Shown one piece after another: positions 1 through 9,444 of a DNA stretch of 64,000 bases; the first letter of the stretch is position 1, and the number at the start of each line of letters is the position of its first letter. The notes under the pieces are model-generated. The model saw only the letters and a list, made by a program, of their open reading frames with translations, searched no databases and was not told the origin of the DNA. A program made the translations under genes and the position numbers. The stretch lies in contig JAGBAA010000141.1 in NCBI GenBank assembly GCA_017939795.1, positions 90,469 through 154,468 of the forward strand, read 5' to 3'. The stretch is from Thermoguttaceae bacterium (lineage in GTDB: Bacteria; Planctomycetota; Planctomycetia; Pirellulales; Thermoguttaceae).

Positions 1-63
1 ATCGAATGTACCATCGTCTCGTGCAGTACTTCGGAATGTCTGTTTGACGTTTCCGATCCCTGA
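1..63 (+). CDS. C-terminal tail of an upstream gene (partial)
   Basis: Frame 1 is open from the window edge to a TGA at 61-63 and encodes about 20 residues with three cysteines. It ends just before a hairpin at 77-112, which is what the end of a plus-strand gene would look like. Too little remains to name a product, and a chance open frame of this length is quite possible. Confidence 0.3.
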   Translation: MECTIVSCSTSECLFDVSDP

Positions 64-76
64 GTATGTTTTGCAC

Positions 77-129
77 ACGGCAGAAAGTTCATTCCTGAAC
101 ATTTTCTGCCGTATCCATCCTGTTTTTTT
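77..129 (+). terminator. Probable Rho-independent terminator
   Basis: A 10-bp perfect outer stem (77-86 with 103-112) encloses a second 5-bp stem (87-91 with 96-100). A T-run follows at 122-129, about nine bases after the stem, which is further than ideal. It separates the partial upstream frame from the SDR gene. Confidence 0.55.
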
Positions 130-153
130 AATTAGCATAAAAAGGAGAATTTG

Positions 154-939
154 ATGCCTACTCCTGAATATCTTCAGAGTTTGTTTGGTTTTGATGGTCA
201 GGTCGCTGTCGTCATCGGCGGCGCGGGAGAACTTGGCGGTGCCGTGGCCCGCGGATTGGCCCAGGCAGGGGCGCATGTCGTGATCGCAGACGTGAATGAG
301 GATCTCTGTGTGCAGCGGTGCGCCCAGCTCAGTGAGCTTGGCGGAAAAGCCTCTTGGACGCTCATTGACGTGACGGACCGTGATTCCGTTACGGCTGCGC
401 TGAATGTTGCGGCGGCCATTAATGGAAAAGTGGATTGCCTGGTGAACGCTGCCGGCGTGAACTTCGGGACCAATTTCCTGGACTATCCCGAAGAAAAATG
501 GGATTTCATCATGGACATCAACCTGAAGGGGACGTTCAACACGTGCCAGATCTTCGGCAAGCACATGGCAGAGAACGGCGGCGGGTCGATCCTCAATTTC
601 GGAAGCGTCAACTCTATCCTTCCGCTTTCCCGCGTTTTCGGATATGCGGCAAGTAAAGCCGGCGTGCTGAACCTCAGCAACAATATTGCGCAGGATCTTG
701 CATTGCAGGGTGTGCGCTGCAATACGATCTGCCCCGGTTTCTTCCCCGCAGAACAGAATCGCAAACTTCTGGATGAACAGCGTGTCGCGAACATCATGAA
801 CCACACTCCGATGCGCCGCTACGGGGAACCGGATGAACTCATTGGTGCAGCATTATTGATGCTGTCGAAGAACGGCGGAAAATTCATCACCGGCGCGTGC
901 ATCAACGTTGACGGCGGTTTTACCTGCGCCTGGTTCTGA
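154..939 (+). CDS. SDR-family NAD(P)-dependent oxidoreductase
   Basis: This is a 261-residue classical short-chain dehydrogenase. The N-terminal glycine-rich dinucleotide motif appears as GGAGELGG near residue 22, the NAAG structural motif follows near residue 98, and the catalytic YAASK sits near residue 168 with an upstream Ser. The C-terminal VDGG motif is typical of the family. ATG at 154 is preferred over TTG at 151 because an AAAGGAG ribosome site lies at 141-147. No signal peptide is visible, so it is cytosolic. The closest described subgroup would be sugar-acid or polyol dehydrogenases such as gluconate 5-dehydrogenase, but the substrate cannot be read from sequence. It stands alone ahead of an unrelated exonuclease gene. 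Confidence 0.9.
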   Translation: MPTPEYLQSLFGFDGQVAVVIGGAGELGGAVARGLAQAGAHVVIADVNEDLCVQRCAQLSELGGKASWTLIDVTDRDSVTAALNVAAAINGKVDCLVNAAGVNFGTNFLDYPEEKWDFIMDINLKGTFNTCQIFGKHMAENGGGSILNFGSVNSILPLSRVFGYAASKAGVLNLSNNIAQDLALQGVRCNTICPGFFPAEQNRKLLDEQRVANIMNHTPMRRYGEPDELIGAALLMLSKNGGKFITGACINVDGGFTCAWF

Positions 940-1013
940 TCGAGCTGGCTGAGTAAAGTGTTTTTGGCGGGTCGGCCTTTCATTTCCCCGTGAGATCTGG
1001 GAGGTCGGCTCGT

Positions 1014-1541
1014 ATGGGTATGGTGAACATGGATTTTGTGGCGATCGATTTCGAAACGGCGAATTTTCAGCGAAACAGTGCGTGCAGCATCGGCATGGTC
1101 CGCTGTGTGGACGGTGTGTTGACGGAAGAATTCCATACGCTGATCCGGCCGCCAAAACTTTGGTTTCGTCCGGATTTTATCGACATTCACGGGATCACGC
1201 CGGCAGATGTGCGCGGATTTGAGACTTTCGATGCGTATTGGGAGCAGATCCGGGATTTCATTGGCGGCAGAACGCTCGTGGCGCACAATGCGCCGTTTGA
1301 CCGGGGAGTCCTTTCTGCGTGTCTGGAGCATTTTCATTTGCCGCAGATCTCAAATCCGTGGAAATGTTCGTGCCGAACTGCCAAAAAATGGTTTCCTGAA
1401 TGTGCGGGGACCGTTTTACCGAACTATCGTCTGAATACGGTGGCGGACTATTTCCAGATTTCATTCCAGCACCATGATGCACTGGAAGACGCGCGGACGT
1501 GTGCGCTCGTCATGGCACAGATGTGCCGGGACGAAGTATGA
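1014..1541 (+). CDS. DEDDh 3'-5' exonuclease (DnaQ/epsilon-like)
   Basis: A 175-residue stand-alone exonuclease of the DnaQ-like DEDDh superfamily. The Exo I motif DFET lies at the N-terminus, Exo II is represented by HNAPFD near residue 90, and Exo III by HxALEDA near residue 158. Such proteins remove nucleotides from 3' ends of DNA or RNA with two metal ions held by the acidic residues. ATG 1014 is chosen because GGGAGG at about 999-1004 sits ahead of it; ATG 1029 would give a shorter form starting MDFVAIDFET. It is much shorter than polymerase III epsilon with a tau-binding tail, so a proofreading role in the replisome is only one option. Confidence 0.85.
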   Translation: MGMVNMDFVAIDFETANFQRNSACSIGMVRCVDGVLTEEFHTLIRPPKLWFRPDFIDIHGITPADVRGFETFDAYWEQIRDFIGGRTLVAHNAPFDRGVLSACLEHFHLPQISNPWKCSCRTAKKWFPECAGTVLPNYRLNTVADYFQISFQHHDALEDARTCALVMAQMCRDEV

Positions 1542-1614
1542 GTTTATGTCCCGGGGACCATATGTTCTCCGGATGAAATTTCTTTTCCTTTTTTGAAGTT
1601 CGTCAAAATTCAGG

Positions 1615-2628
1615 ATGGCTGATTTCAATTCCTTTTCGACGGATCCCGGTTTTCCTCCTTCTGTTTCGGAGAGAAAATCGGATTTTTCTCCTTCTGCCTC
1701 TCTCAAGACGATGCGTGCCCGGTCCGAGATCACGAAACGGGTCCGGAAATTTTTTGAGGAACGGGATTTCCTTGAGGTAGAGACTCCAATTCTGAGTGCC
1801 GACACGGTCGTGGACCGATATTTGGATCCTATGTCGCTGACGGAGGGAGGAAAACGTTTCTTTCTGCAGACTTCGCCGGAATTTGCGATGAAGCGCCTTT
1901 TGGCATCTTGGCAGGTGCCGATTTTTCAGATCGGAAAAGTCTTTCGGCGCGATGAGTGCGGAACGCTCCACAATCCGGAATTTACGATGCTTGAATTCTA
2001 TCGTCCGGGAGATGATCTTGAGGGGGGAATGGGACTTCTGGATGAATTTCAGCAGGAGATCCTGGGGAGAGGTCCGGCTCGGCGGATGACGTATTCAGAT
2101 GCGTTTGAGACGTTTCTCGGTCTGGATCCCCTGCGGGCTTCGATCGAAGAGATGGCAGATTGCGCGAAACGGGAGAATATGGTGATCCCGGAAGGCTTTG
2201 TGCTTTCGGAGGATGCGAACCGTGACGACTGGCTCGACTTTCTGCTTGGAGAACGGATCCAGGCTCGTCTTGGAAATGAGACGCCGGTGATCCTCTTTGA
2301 TTATCCTGCCTCACAGGCGGCACTGGCGGTCTCGCGGGGGGATGTGGCGGAACGATTTGAGCTTTATGTGGATGGGATCGAATTGGCAAACGGATACCAT
2401 GAGCTTTGCGATCCGGAGGAACTGCGCCGTCGGAATGTCGAAACGAACATACTGCGCCGCCTCGATGGGAAAGAGTGCCTGCCGGAAGAGAGCCGTCTTC
2501 TTGCTGCGATGGACTATGGTTTGCCTCCATGTGCAGGAACCGCTGTGGGGCTTGATCGGCTCATCATGCTGGCACTGGGAGCGCAGAGTTTGGAGGATAT
2601 CCTGGCTTTTCCATTTCGGATCGCGTAG
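1615..2628 (+). CDS. epmA: EF-P lysine aminoacylase homologue (EpmA/GenX/PoxA)
   Basis: A 337-residue class II lysyl-tRNA synthetase-like catalytic domain without the anticodon-binding domain, the hallmark of EpmA, which attaches beta-lysine to a conserved lysine of elongation factor P. Motif 1 lies near residue 50 (FFEERDFLEVETP), motif 2 near residue 100 (GKVFRRDE), and motif 3 at the C-terminus (GTAVGLDRLIML). The segment ELANGYHEL also matches the family. Length fits the E. coli protein (about 325) with a slightly longer N-terminus. No efp or epmB gene is in the window, so the pathway must be completed elsewhere or the substrate differs. No strong ribosome site precedes ATG 1615. Confidence 0.85.
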   Translation: MADFNSFSTDPGFPPSVSERKSDFSPSASLKTMRARSEITKRVRKFFEERDFLEVETPILSADTVVDRYLDPMSLTEGGKRFFLQTSPEFAMKRLLASWQVPIFQIGKVFRRDECGTLHNPEFTMLEFYRPGDDLEGGMGLLDEFQQEILGRGPARRMTYSDAFETFLGLDPLRASIEEMADCAKRENMVIPEGFVLSEDANRDDWLDFLLGERIQARLGNETPVILFDYPASQAALAVSRGDVAERFELYVDGIELANGYHELCDPEELRRRNVETNILRRLDGKECLPEESRLLAAMDYGLPPCAGTAVGLDRLIMLALGAQSLEDILAFPFRIA

Positions 2629-2678
2629 CCTTTCTGTTCTTCCTGAACGTTTTTTTGGGGATGCCTGCCTTTAAAGCA

Positions 2679-2723
2679 TAAAAAAGAGCCTGCGTCGGTC
2701 CATAAGGAACTGACGAAGGCTCT
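2679..2723 (-). terminator. Rho-independent terminator of the PPIase gene
   Basis: An imperfect inverted repeat (2685-2701 with 2706-2723) forms a long stem with a 4-base loop. On the minus strand it is followed directly by six T. It lies about 70 bp after the PPIase stop codon. On the plus strand it would also cap the epmA transcript, although the T-run is weak there. Confidence 0.75.
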
Positions 2724-2795
2724 GAAAGATTTTCTGCCGCTGGAAACGCATTTGGGAATGCCGCAGTCTGGGAATATTTTAGAATACCGTGAAAC

Positions 2796-4832
2796 TCAGA
2801 ACATGGCGCGACGCTGTGCTTTGGCGGCTTCCTGCGCGGCCTTGTACCGTTCTTCGGGGGATGGGATCCCGTCAAAGACCGTGAAGACTGGAATTTCGCG
2901 CCGAAGTTTTCCAAGGTATTCTTCTTTTGCTTCCGTGATTTTGTTTGTCCTGATCTTGGTCTCGATCTCTTTCTGAACGTCACCAAGTGATTTGCGGATA
3001 AGCGGTTTCCGTTCGAGAACACGGACGACGTAGAAGCAGTTTTTATCCTCAATGATCTGCGGACTGAGGACTCCCACTTCCTGAGAGAAAAGTGCATCTT
3101 CCAGCGGCTGGGACGCAAGCTGTCCCGGTTTGATCCAATCCTGCACACCGCCTCTGGAGGCCGTGACGCCGTGCGAGAACTGTTTTGCGGCCTCGGCAAA
3201 CGACATTTTCTGTGTCGCGGCAATGGAACCGATCCGGACCATTTCCTGGTATGCTTCTTCCCGGGTATGGAATCGGGATTTCCGAATGACGAGTTCCTCC
3301 CACCTCACCTGAGGCTGGATCTCAAATTCTTTGGGATGGTCACGATAGTAGTCGGCGATCTCAAGGTAGGAGACCGAAGGATTTTGCGGGATGGTCTTCA
3401 TGATCCACTGCTGACAGAAGACCATTTCGCGGTAGAGGTACTTTTGTTTTTGAATGCACGTTCCCTCGGAAATGAGGAGTTTTTCGTAGTCTTCACGCAG
3501 TTGAACGCCGGCCTTTTTCATTCGGTTGGGAAGTTCCTGATCCTCGAACAATTTGTCGATGACCGTGAAGTTCTGTTTGATCCCTTCAATGGGGACATTC
3601 CGAAGTACGTCGCAGTAAATCAGTTTCGCTTCTACGGACTGCTGGAGGAAATGGCGGATGAGCATTTCCCGCTGAAGGTCCCAGATCTCTTCCGGGATCT
3701 CATCCTTTTTTTCCTGCATAAGGCGGTCTACGTTGACCATAATGTCGCCGGAGAGGATCACCTGCGTACCGACCTGCGCCAGAACCTGACCATGCTCATA
3801 GTACTGGATCCCTTCGCCGGCCAGTTTGGAAGAGTCTGCCATGAGTGACGGGACCTGCTTCAGTACCGTGTCAGCCTGAAATTGAACGGTTTCCTGCTGA
3901 AAACCGGTTTCCGGAGCGGACGAAGCGGCGTTTTCTCCCGAAGATACAGACACTGCGGGAGATGCAGTCCCGGAAACTGCGGCTTGGGAAAGTTCACCAG
4001 GAAGTTCTCCAGGAAGCGTAACGGCCGAACCGACGGCCGCGTTTCCCGGTGCGACATCCAGTTGTGCGGGCAGGGTACCGGTCTCCGCATACGATGAACT
4101 GGTTGAGAGGGAATTTGGATCGGATGCGGCCATACTTGAGCCGATGGCTGCGGTGTTCGGAATGTCTGACACATTGGAGGCACCTGCCATTGCGTATGCC
4201 GAAGCTCCAGCTGGCGGAATATACGGTGAAGGACTGCCTGTCTGTGTACTGAACTGTCCGGAAGTCTGAACCGGAGGAAGCTGACCGGAAGTCTGAACCG
4301 GTGGAAGCTGAACGGTAGAATTAGCGGGAGTATCGGACTGTGTGGAGAGAGCATCTGCGGACGGCTGCGAAGGAGCAGATCGTCTGGCTGCATTTTCATT
4401 TTCGAAGCCGGGAGCTGGTTTCGACGTATCGATCCCCAGTTCTGAGAGATCCTGGTATCGCGGCGGAGCCAGCTGCACTTCACCAAAAGGATTTTCGAGT
4501 TCTTCGGTCTTTTTTTCCTTCTCTTTTTTTGCCCACGGAAAAGGAATAAAGAAACCTTTTTTGGCTTTTTCTTCTTCAAGCTCTTTTTCTTTTTGCTCCG
4601 AATAGCTTAGAAACCGGTCCGTGTCCCGCTGCGAAACACTGCTTCCTGCCCGACCTGCAGTTCCAGACGCGGCGGGGAGCACAGGAGCATCAAGCGGCTC
4701 TGTGTTCTGTGCGGAACGAGTGGATCTCGAGGCAGACTTTGGCTTCCACCATTGAGCCGACGTTTCCTGAACCGAAAAGGTCAGGAACTCAATCGAAATG
4801 AGCAAAAAAAGGGTGAACTTGAACGAACGCAT
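2796..4832 (-). CDS. Secreted parvulin-type peptidyl-prolyl isomerase (PpiC/SurA-like)
   Basis: A 678-residue protein. The start at 4832 gives a good signal peptide (MRSFKF, hydrophobic core, cleavage near TSAQ) preceded by GAGG. Residues of about 50-330 are rich in Ser, Pro, Ala and Gln and include charged KEKEKK stretches, probably a disordered linker. The last 300 residues resemble SurA-type chaperones: a helical N-domain and a PpiC rotamase domain with features such as FAEAAKQFSHG and GGVQDWIKPGQL. The protein would assist folding of exported proteins. It follows mfd on the same strand by 81 bp, so co-transcription is likely, and a terminator follows it. A longer form from 4898 would bury the signal peptide and is not favoured. 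Confidence 0.85.
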   Translation of the reverse strand: MRSFKFTLFLLISIEFLTFSVQETSAQWWKPKSASRSTRSAQNTEPLDAPVLPAASGTAGRAGSSVSQRDTDRFLSYSEQKEKELEEEKAKKGFFIPFPWAKKEKEKKTEELENPFGEVQLAPPRYQDLSELGIDTSKPAPGFENENAARRSAPSQPSADALSTQSDTPANSTVQLPPVQTSGQLPPVQTSGQFSTQTGSPSPYIPPAGASAYAMAGASNVSDIPNTAAIGSSMAASDPNSLSTSSSYAETGTLPAQLDVAPGNAAVGSAVTLPGELPGELSQAAVSGTASPAVSVSSGENAASSAPETGFQQETVQFQADTVLKQVPSLMADSSKLAGEGIQYYEHGQVLAQVGTQVILSGDIMVNVDRLMQEKKDEIPEEIWDLQREMLIRHFLQQSVEAKLIYCDVLRNVPIEGIKQNFTVIDKLFEDQELPNRMKKAGVQLREDYEKLLISEGTCIQKQKYLYREMVFCQQWIMKTIPQNPSVSYLEIADYYRDHPKEFEIQPQVRWEELVIRKSRFHTREEAYQEMVRIGSIAATQKMSFAEAAKQFSHGVTASRGGVQDWIKPGQLASQPLEDALFSQEVGVLSPQIIEDKNCFYVVRVLERKPLIRKSLGDVQKEIETKIRTNKITEAKEEYLGKLRREIPVFTVFDGIPSPEERYKAAQEAAKAQRRAMF
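4258..4311 (-). repeat. 27-bp tandem duplication inside the PPIase linker
   Basis: Two adjacent 27-bp copies (4258-4284 and 4285-4311) differ at one base and encode the repeated peptide QLPPVQTSG. The repeat lies in the low-complexity linker, keeps frame, and looks like a slippage product. Confidence 0.85.
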
Positions 4833-4913
4833 GAGGTCCTCACGAATTTTACGCAGGTTTGTCGCCGAATTTGAAATTTTCGGGTACTCTTCTTTCATGA
4901 GATTAACAAAATT

Positions 4914-7900
4914 TCACGAATCACGCAAGAGCATTTCGACACAATTCAGCAATTTTTCGGAATCTGATGCGGAATTTGCAGTTTCCTCATCCAGAGGCAG
5001 GCAGGCCGTCCGGTCGTCGATAAAACGGAGTGTCTGTTTTGGACTGCCGATCGGACGGGATGCAAGCGGTTCAAGTGCTTTTCGGGAATGGAATTTGAAG
5101 ATGAGGAAATCTCCCTCTCGATGAATGGAATGAATGAGCCATTGATGGGCCAGGATCCGGACTCGGTAAAGTTTCAGCAAAAGCCGGGCCTGAAGGGGAA
5201 GTTTCCCAAATCGGTCGATCAGTTCCGTTTCAAAATCCGCAACATGTGCAGGACGGGTGAGGCGTGAAAGTCTGCGGTAAAGCTCCATCTTCGTCCGCAT
5301 ATCGGACACGTAATGGTGAGGCAGGTACGCCGTGACGGGGAGGTCGACGTCTACGTCGACAGTTTCGCGAGGGGGAAGCCTGCGGAGACGGCGAACCGCG
5401 GCGTCGAGCAGATCGCAGTAAAGTTCGTAGCCGACCATTCCGATCTGTCCGCTCTGTTTCGTACCCAGAATATTGCCAGTTCCGCGGATCTCCAGATCGC
5501 GCATGGCGATGGAAAAACCGGCACCGAGGTGCGCAAACTCTTCGATCGCCTTCAAACGCCGGATCGCGACTTCCGAGAGTATGCCGGTTTCATGGACGAG
5601 AAGATAGCAGTACGCATGGTTTTTGAATCTCCCGACGCGGCCGCGGAGCTGATGCAGTTCTGCCAGACCAAAATGGTTGGCTTCATTAATGAATATCGTG
5701 TTGGCGTTCGGAATATCCAGCCCGGTCTCGACGATCGTGGTGCTGACCAGGATGTCGATCTCATGGTTGACGAACGAGAGCATGACCTGTTCCAGTTCAC
5801 GTTCCGTCATTTGTGCGTGTCCGACCGCGATGCGGGCTTCCGGAACGATTTGGCGCAGGGTGTCCGCGACGTCCTGAATGTCCCGTACCCGATTATGGAT
5901 GAAGAAGATCTGACCGTTTCGGTCGATCTCGCGCAGAATGGCATTTCGGAGGAGCTGGGGCTGGCTGCGGACGACGTGCGTCTCAATGGCACGTCGGTCT
6001 GCCGGCGGAGTTTCCAGGCTGGAAATATCGCGAAGACCAAGAAGCGACATATGGAGCGTGCGCGGGATCGGGGTGGCGGTCATCGTGAGGACGTCGACAG
6101 TAGAACGCAGTTTCTTGAGCGATTCTTTGATCCGCACGCCGAATTTTTGTTCTTCGTCGATGATCAGAAGCCCAAGATTGCGAAACGAAACATCGGAACT
6201 GGCGATTCGATGAGTTCCGATCAAAATATCGACCTTTCCTTCGGCAGTCTGTTTCAGGATCTCTTTCTGTTTGGCCGCAGATGCAAAGCGGGAAATCGAT
6301 TCGATCGTGACGGGAAAAGTCGCCATTCGGGCACGAAATGTGCGCAGATGCTGTTCGACCAAAACCGTCGTTGGGGCCATGATCCCGACTTGGAATCCGG
6401 CTTCTACGGCCGTGAATGCTGCACGCATGGCCATTTCTGTTTTTCCAAAACCAACGTCTCCGCAAAGAAGCCGATCCATCGGACGTGGGGAGGCCATATC
6501 GGTGCGGATCGCATCGATCGCCTTGAGCTGGTCCGGAGTTTCCGAGTATGGAAAAACGGCGTCGAATTCTTTCTGGAGCGGTGTTTCGATCGGAAAGGAG
6601 ATTCCCGGACGGGAAAGGCGCGCAGCCTGCGTCTCCAGCATCTCGCCGGCGAGTTCTTTGACCGATTCTGCGACCTCTTCCTTCATTTTGCCCCACGATT
6701 TCCCGCCGTACGGCGAGAGGGCCGGTTCTACATTTTTGCCGCAGATGTACTTTTGGACCAGCGCGATTTTGGACGTCGGGACGTAGACCAGAACTTCATC
6801 GCGGAATTCAAGCACCATGTGCTCTTCTGCTCCGTTGGCATTCGGGGCGAGTGCTTTGCGGCCCTGGAGCATCCGGGAAGTACTCCCGACAGAGGCCGAC
6901 AATGTTTCTGAAGCATGAGAAAGGGGACGGGAAATTGATGGCGGTGTCTGATTTTTGGATTTCAGCGGTTCCAGAAGTTTCAGACCGCGGTAGCGTGCGA
7001 TGCCGAAAGAAACGTGGACGACAAAATCTCCTTCCTGAAGATCCGTGAAGGAATCGATCGTTTTTGTGGATGGCGCGGAGTCGTTTTCCTGTGTGTTTCC
7101 CCGTGTGGTTGCCGATCCATCTCCCAAGCGGTCTGCCGTTTTGTGCGCAACGGCACTGCGGCGTACTTCTTCTTTTCGGAAGAGTGCTGAAGAGGAAATG
7201 ACCATATCCCGGGAGGAAACGAGCCGAAAGCCGTCTGAAATCGTGCCGAGCCGGTATCGGATGCCGTTCCGTTTTGCGAGATGAGTCTCTCCAAAAATCG
7301 TCTGAAGGCGGGTCTTTTCTGCTTCGTTGGGGCACAGAACGTAGACGGTCTGCCCGATCCCGAATCGGTCCAGTTCTCCGCAGACTTTAGAGAATTCACC
7401 GCTGAAGCGTTCGACCGATTCCATGGAAAGAGAGTACGTCTCGCCGAATGCAGCAGTTCCGATGCTCGAAACGCTGAAAAACTGGAATTTCATGACTTCG
7501 CGCAGGATCTCTTCCGGGGAGAAGAGCGTTTCCGGATTTTCCTGTGCCTGGTAGAATCTTCGTCCCTGGAGCTGCGCATTTTCCGGTTCGAGAAGAAAGA
7601 AAAGCGTTTGGGGAGCGGAAAGATACGCCGTCAGCGGTACTCCGCCGTGCAGTGCATCCAATAAAGTGGTGAAGGAACCGAGGGAAATGGAATCCAGCGT
7701 CTTGAGGCTGCGCTGTGTTTCCAGATCAAACTCACGGATCGAGTCGATCTCGTCGCCAAAAAATTCGATGCGCAGCGGACGTTCCCAATCGATCGCGAAA
7801 ATGTCGACCAGACCGCCTCGTGCGAAAAACTCACCAGGAAATTCCACTGCTGTCGTGTTTTGAAATCCGTGCGTCAGAAGCCATTCCACCAGAGCCTCCA

Positions 7901-8420
7901 TAGAAAAAGATGTTCCGCAGGTGAGGGTGAGCGATTCCTGCTGAAGGACGGCTGGTTCCGGGCATGGGGAAAGAAGTGCGTGAAGCGGTGCCGCGATGAT
8001 GGGGGCTGCCGTTCCTGTTTCCGTGCGGCGCAAGAGTGCCTTCAGGACACGGAGCCGTTCTCCGATGCTGACGTCCGGAATGAAGGTCGAGAGAAGCTCG
8101 GAGGCATCGTTTTTCCCGTCAGAGTCTTCCTCCGAAAAAAGATCCCGCGGGCGATTCTGCCATGGAAAGGGGAGGATCGGCCGGGAATCAAAAAGCGGGA
8201 AATCGTCCAGAATGTTTTGCGTTTCTTTTTGGGTGGGCGTCAGGACGACGATGGTGCAGTCCGGTTTCTGTTTGGCCAGTGCAGCAAGAACGGCAGACGT
8301 ACCCCCGCCCCATACCCCATCGAGGTGCGGACATTCTTTCGATTCCAGGAGGGAAAAAATTCCTTTCTGTTTCAGATCCTCCTGAATGCGGCTGACGATT
8401 TCGTGAAGTTCAGTTGGCAT
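4914..8420 (-). CDS. mfd: Transcription-repair coupling factor Mfd
   Basis: A 1168-residue Mfd, close to the usual 1150. It displaces RNA polymerase stalled at DNA lesions and recruits UvrA. The UvrB-like N-terminal module covers about residues 1-350. The CarD-like RNA polymerase interaction domain starts near residue 460 (GDFVVHVSFGIARY). The SF2 translocase carries Walker A GDVGFGKTE, DEEQ, the TATPIPRTL motif and the C-terminal TRG region (GRVGRFKNHAYCY), followed by the TRCF domain. Odd point: about 45 low-complexity residues (roughly 486-532) interrupt the interaction domain between GLKLLE and MVLEFRDE. The PPIase gene follows 81 bp downstream. Confidence 0.97.
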   Translation of the reverse strand: MPTELHEIVSRIQEDLKQKGIFSLLESKECPHLDGVWGGGTSAVLAALAKQKPDCTIVVLTPTQKETQNILDDFPLFDSRPILPFPWQNRPRDLFSEEDSDGKNDASELLSTFIPDVSIGERLRVLKALLRRTETGTAAPIIAAPLHALLSPCPEPAVLQQESLTLTCGTSFSMEALVEWLLTHGFQNTTAVEFPGEFFARGGLVDIFAIDWERPLRIEFFGDEIDSIREFDLETQRSLKTLDSISLGSFTTLLDALHGGVPLTAYLSAPQTLFFLLEPENAQLQGRRFYQAQENPETLFSPEEILREVMKFQFFSVSSIGTAAFGETYSLSMESVERFSGEFSKVCGELDRFGIGQTVYVLCPNEAEKTRLQTIFGETHLAKRNGIRYRLGTISDGFRLVSSRDMVISSSALFRKEEVRRSAVAHKTADRLGDGSATTRGNTQENDSAPSTKTIDSFTDLQEGDFVVHVSFGIARYRGLKLLEPLKSKNQTPPSISRPLSHASETLSASVGSTSRMLQGRKALAPNANGAEEHMVLEFRDEVLVYVPTSKIALVQKYICGKNVEPALSPYGGKSWGKMKEEVAESVKELAGEMLETQAARLSRPGISFPIETPLQKEFDAVFPYSETPDQLKAIDAIRTDMASPRPMDRLLCGDVGFGKTEMAMRAAFTAVEAGFQVGIMAPTTVLVEQHLRTFRARMATFPVTIESISRFASAAKQKEILKQTAEGKVDILIGTHRIASSDVSFRNLGLLIIDEEQKFGVRIKESLKKLRSTVDVLTMTATPIPRTLHMSLLGLRDISSLETPPADRRAIETHVVRSQPQLLRNAILREIDRNGQIFFIHNRVRDIQDVADTLRQIVPEARIAVGHAQMTERELEQVMLSFVNHEIDILVSTTIVETGLDIPNANTIFINEANHFGLAELHQLRGRVGRFKNHAYCYLLVHETGILSEVAIRRLKAIEEFAHLGAGFSIAMRDLEIRGTGNILGTKQSGQIGMVGYELYCDLLDAAVRRLRRLPPRETVDVDVDLPVTAYLPHHYVSDMRTKMELYRRLSRLTRPAHVADFETELIDRFGKLPLQARLLLKLYRVRILAHQWLIHSIHREGDFLIFKFHSRKALEPLASRPIGSPKQTLRFIDDRTACLPLDEETANSASDSEKLLNCVEMLLRDS

Positions 8421-8531
8421 TGAAGCTGCGTGTGGGAGTATACTTTGGAAAAAGCTCTGTTTTGAAAAGATGGTCAGGCAGATCGAAACTGGATCCTATG
8501 CGGGCACGCGTCCTGCGGCCGGCTGGAACGT

Positions 8532-8582
8532 CTGCCGAAAAGCAGAAGAGAGACTTTCGTCAGGCAGTCTGCTTTTCGGCAG
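8532..8582 (-). terminator. Hairpin, probable terminator of the DUF1080 gene
   Basis: Perfect 15-bp inverted arms (8532-8546 and 8568-8582) flank a 21-base loop that can form an additional small stem. It lies 15 bp after the DUF1080 stop on the minus strand. No proper T-run follows, so termination strength is uncertain. Confidence 0.55.
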
Positions 8583-8596
8583 CGTATGGCGTTTTG

Positions 8597-9259
8597 TTAG
8601 TCAAGTTCTTTTACGCGGACGTTTTTGAACATGACTTTCGCACCGTGGCCGAGGAATCCGATCGCGCCGGATTCATTGTGCAGACCCGGGTGATTCCGTT
8701 TGTCCATCGTTTCGGTGATCGTCGAAATGTCGGCATCCGTAACGACCTGACCGTTGACCGTGACGCGAATATGGCCGCCGTCTGCCATGACTTCTTCCGT
8801 ATTCCACTCGCCAGCCGGTTTCGTGAAGCCGCGTTTGACCGGAACTACGCCGTAGATGGAGCCATGGTACTGGTACGGTTTCAGATTGCGGTAGCAGTCT
8901 GCGTAGTCGTCCAGGATCTGGATCTCCATACCGTGGTAGGCGGCATCTTTGCCCATTTCCGCACGAATTCCGAGGCCGTTATTGCCGTTCGGCGGAACCA
9001 TGAAATCGAAACGGATGATGAAGTTTTTGTAGTCTTTCGGCAGATAGAGATTTCCGCCGGGTTTGCACATGATGACGCCGTCTTCCACGACGTAACCTTT
9101 CGTGTCGCCGCGCCAGCCGTCAAGATCCTCTCCGTTGAAGATCAGCTCGAAACCTTCTGCTTTTTCAGCATCGCTGAGCTGGTTGTCGGCAGCCTGGGCG
9201 AACTGGAACGCCGAGATGGAAAGCATGACGGCGAAGAACGCAAAGATCATTTTTTTCAT
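8597..9259 (-). CDS. Secreted DUF1080 (3-keto-disaccharide hydrolase family) protein
   Basis: A 220-residue protein with a signal peptide (MKKMIFAFFAVML to about residue 24) and one DUF1080 concanavalin-like beta-sandwich. Family hallmarks are FELIFNGEDLDGW, GNNGLGIRAE and the late segment IGFLGHGAKVMFKNVRVKEL. DUF1080 proteins are greatly expanded in planctomycetes and some act on 3-keto-glycosides. ATG 9259 with AAGGAA upstream is chosen because it puts the signal peptide at the N-terminus; a start at 9349 would add 30 residues in front. The next gene upstream on the same strand is a Gfo/Idh/MocA oxidoreductase, a common partner in sugar-oxidation loci. Confidence 0.88.
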   Translation of the reverse strand: MKKMIFAFFAVMLSISAFQFAQAADNQLSDAEKAEGFELIFNGEDLDGWRGDTKGYVVEDGVIMCKPGGNLYLPKDYKNFIIRFDFMVPPNGNNGLGIRAEMGKDAAYHGMEIQILDDYADCYRNLKPYQYHGSIYGVVPVKRGFTKPAGEWNTEEVMADGGHIRVTVNGQVVTDADISTITETMDKRNHPGLHNESGAIGFLGHGAKVMFKNVRVKELD

Positions 9260-9444
9260 AGTAAAATTCCTTGAATTTAAAGGTGAGTCAAAGAGAGCAC
9301 GCGCTCTCAGTTTTTTATGGAAATGAAACCGTTGGTTTTTCGGCTTCAAGTCTTTACTATTGGGGAAAACTGTGGGGCGATCCTCGGCAAATGCGTCGGA
9401 ATAGTTGGAATGTACCGACTCGGCAGGACGTTCCTTTCGGTGCG

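Noticed and set aside
5313..6911. Plus-strand 532-codon open frame opposite mfd
   Set aside because: It is the exact antisense of the conserved translocase part of Mfd and has no motif or ribosome site. Long antisense frames are common opposite genes with this codon bias.
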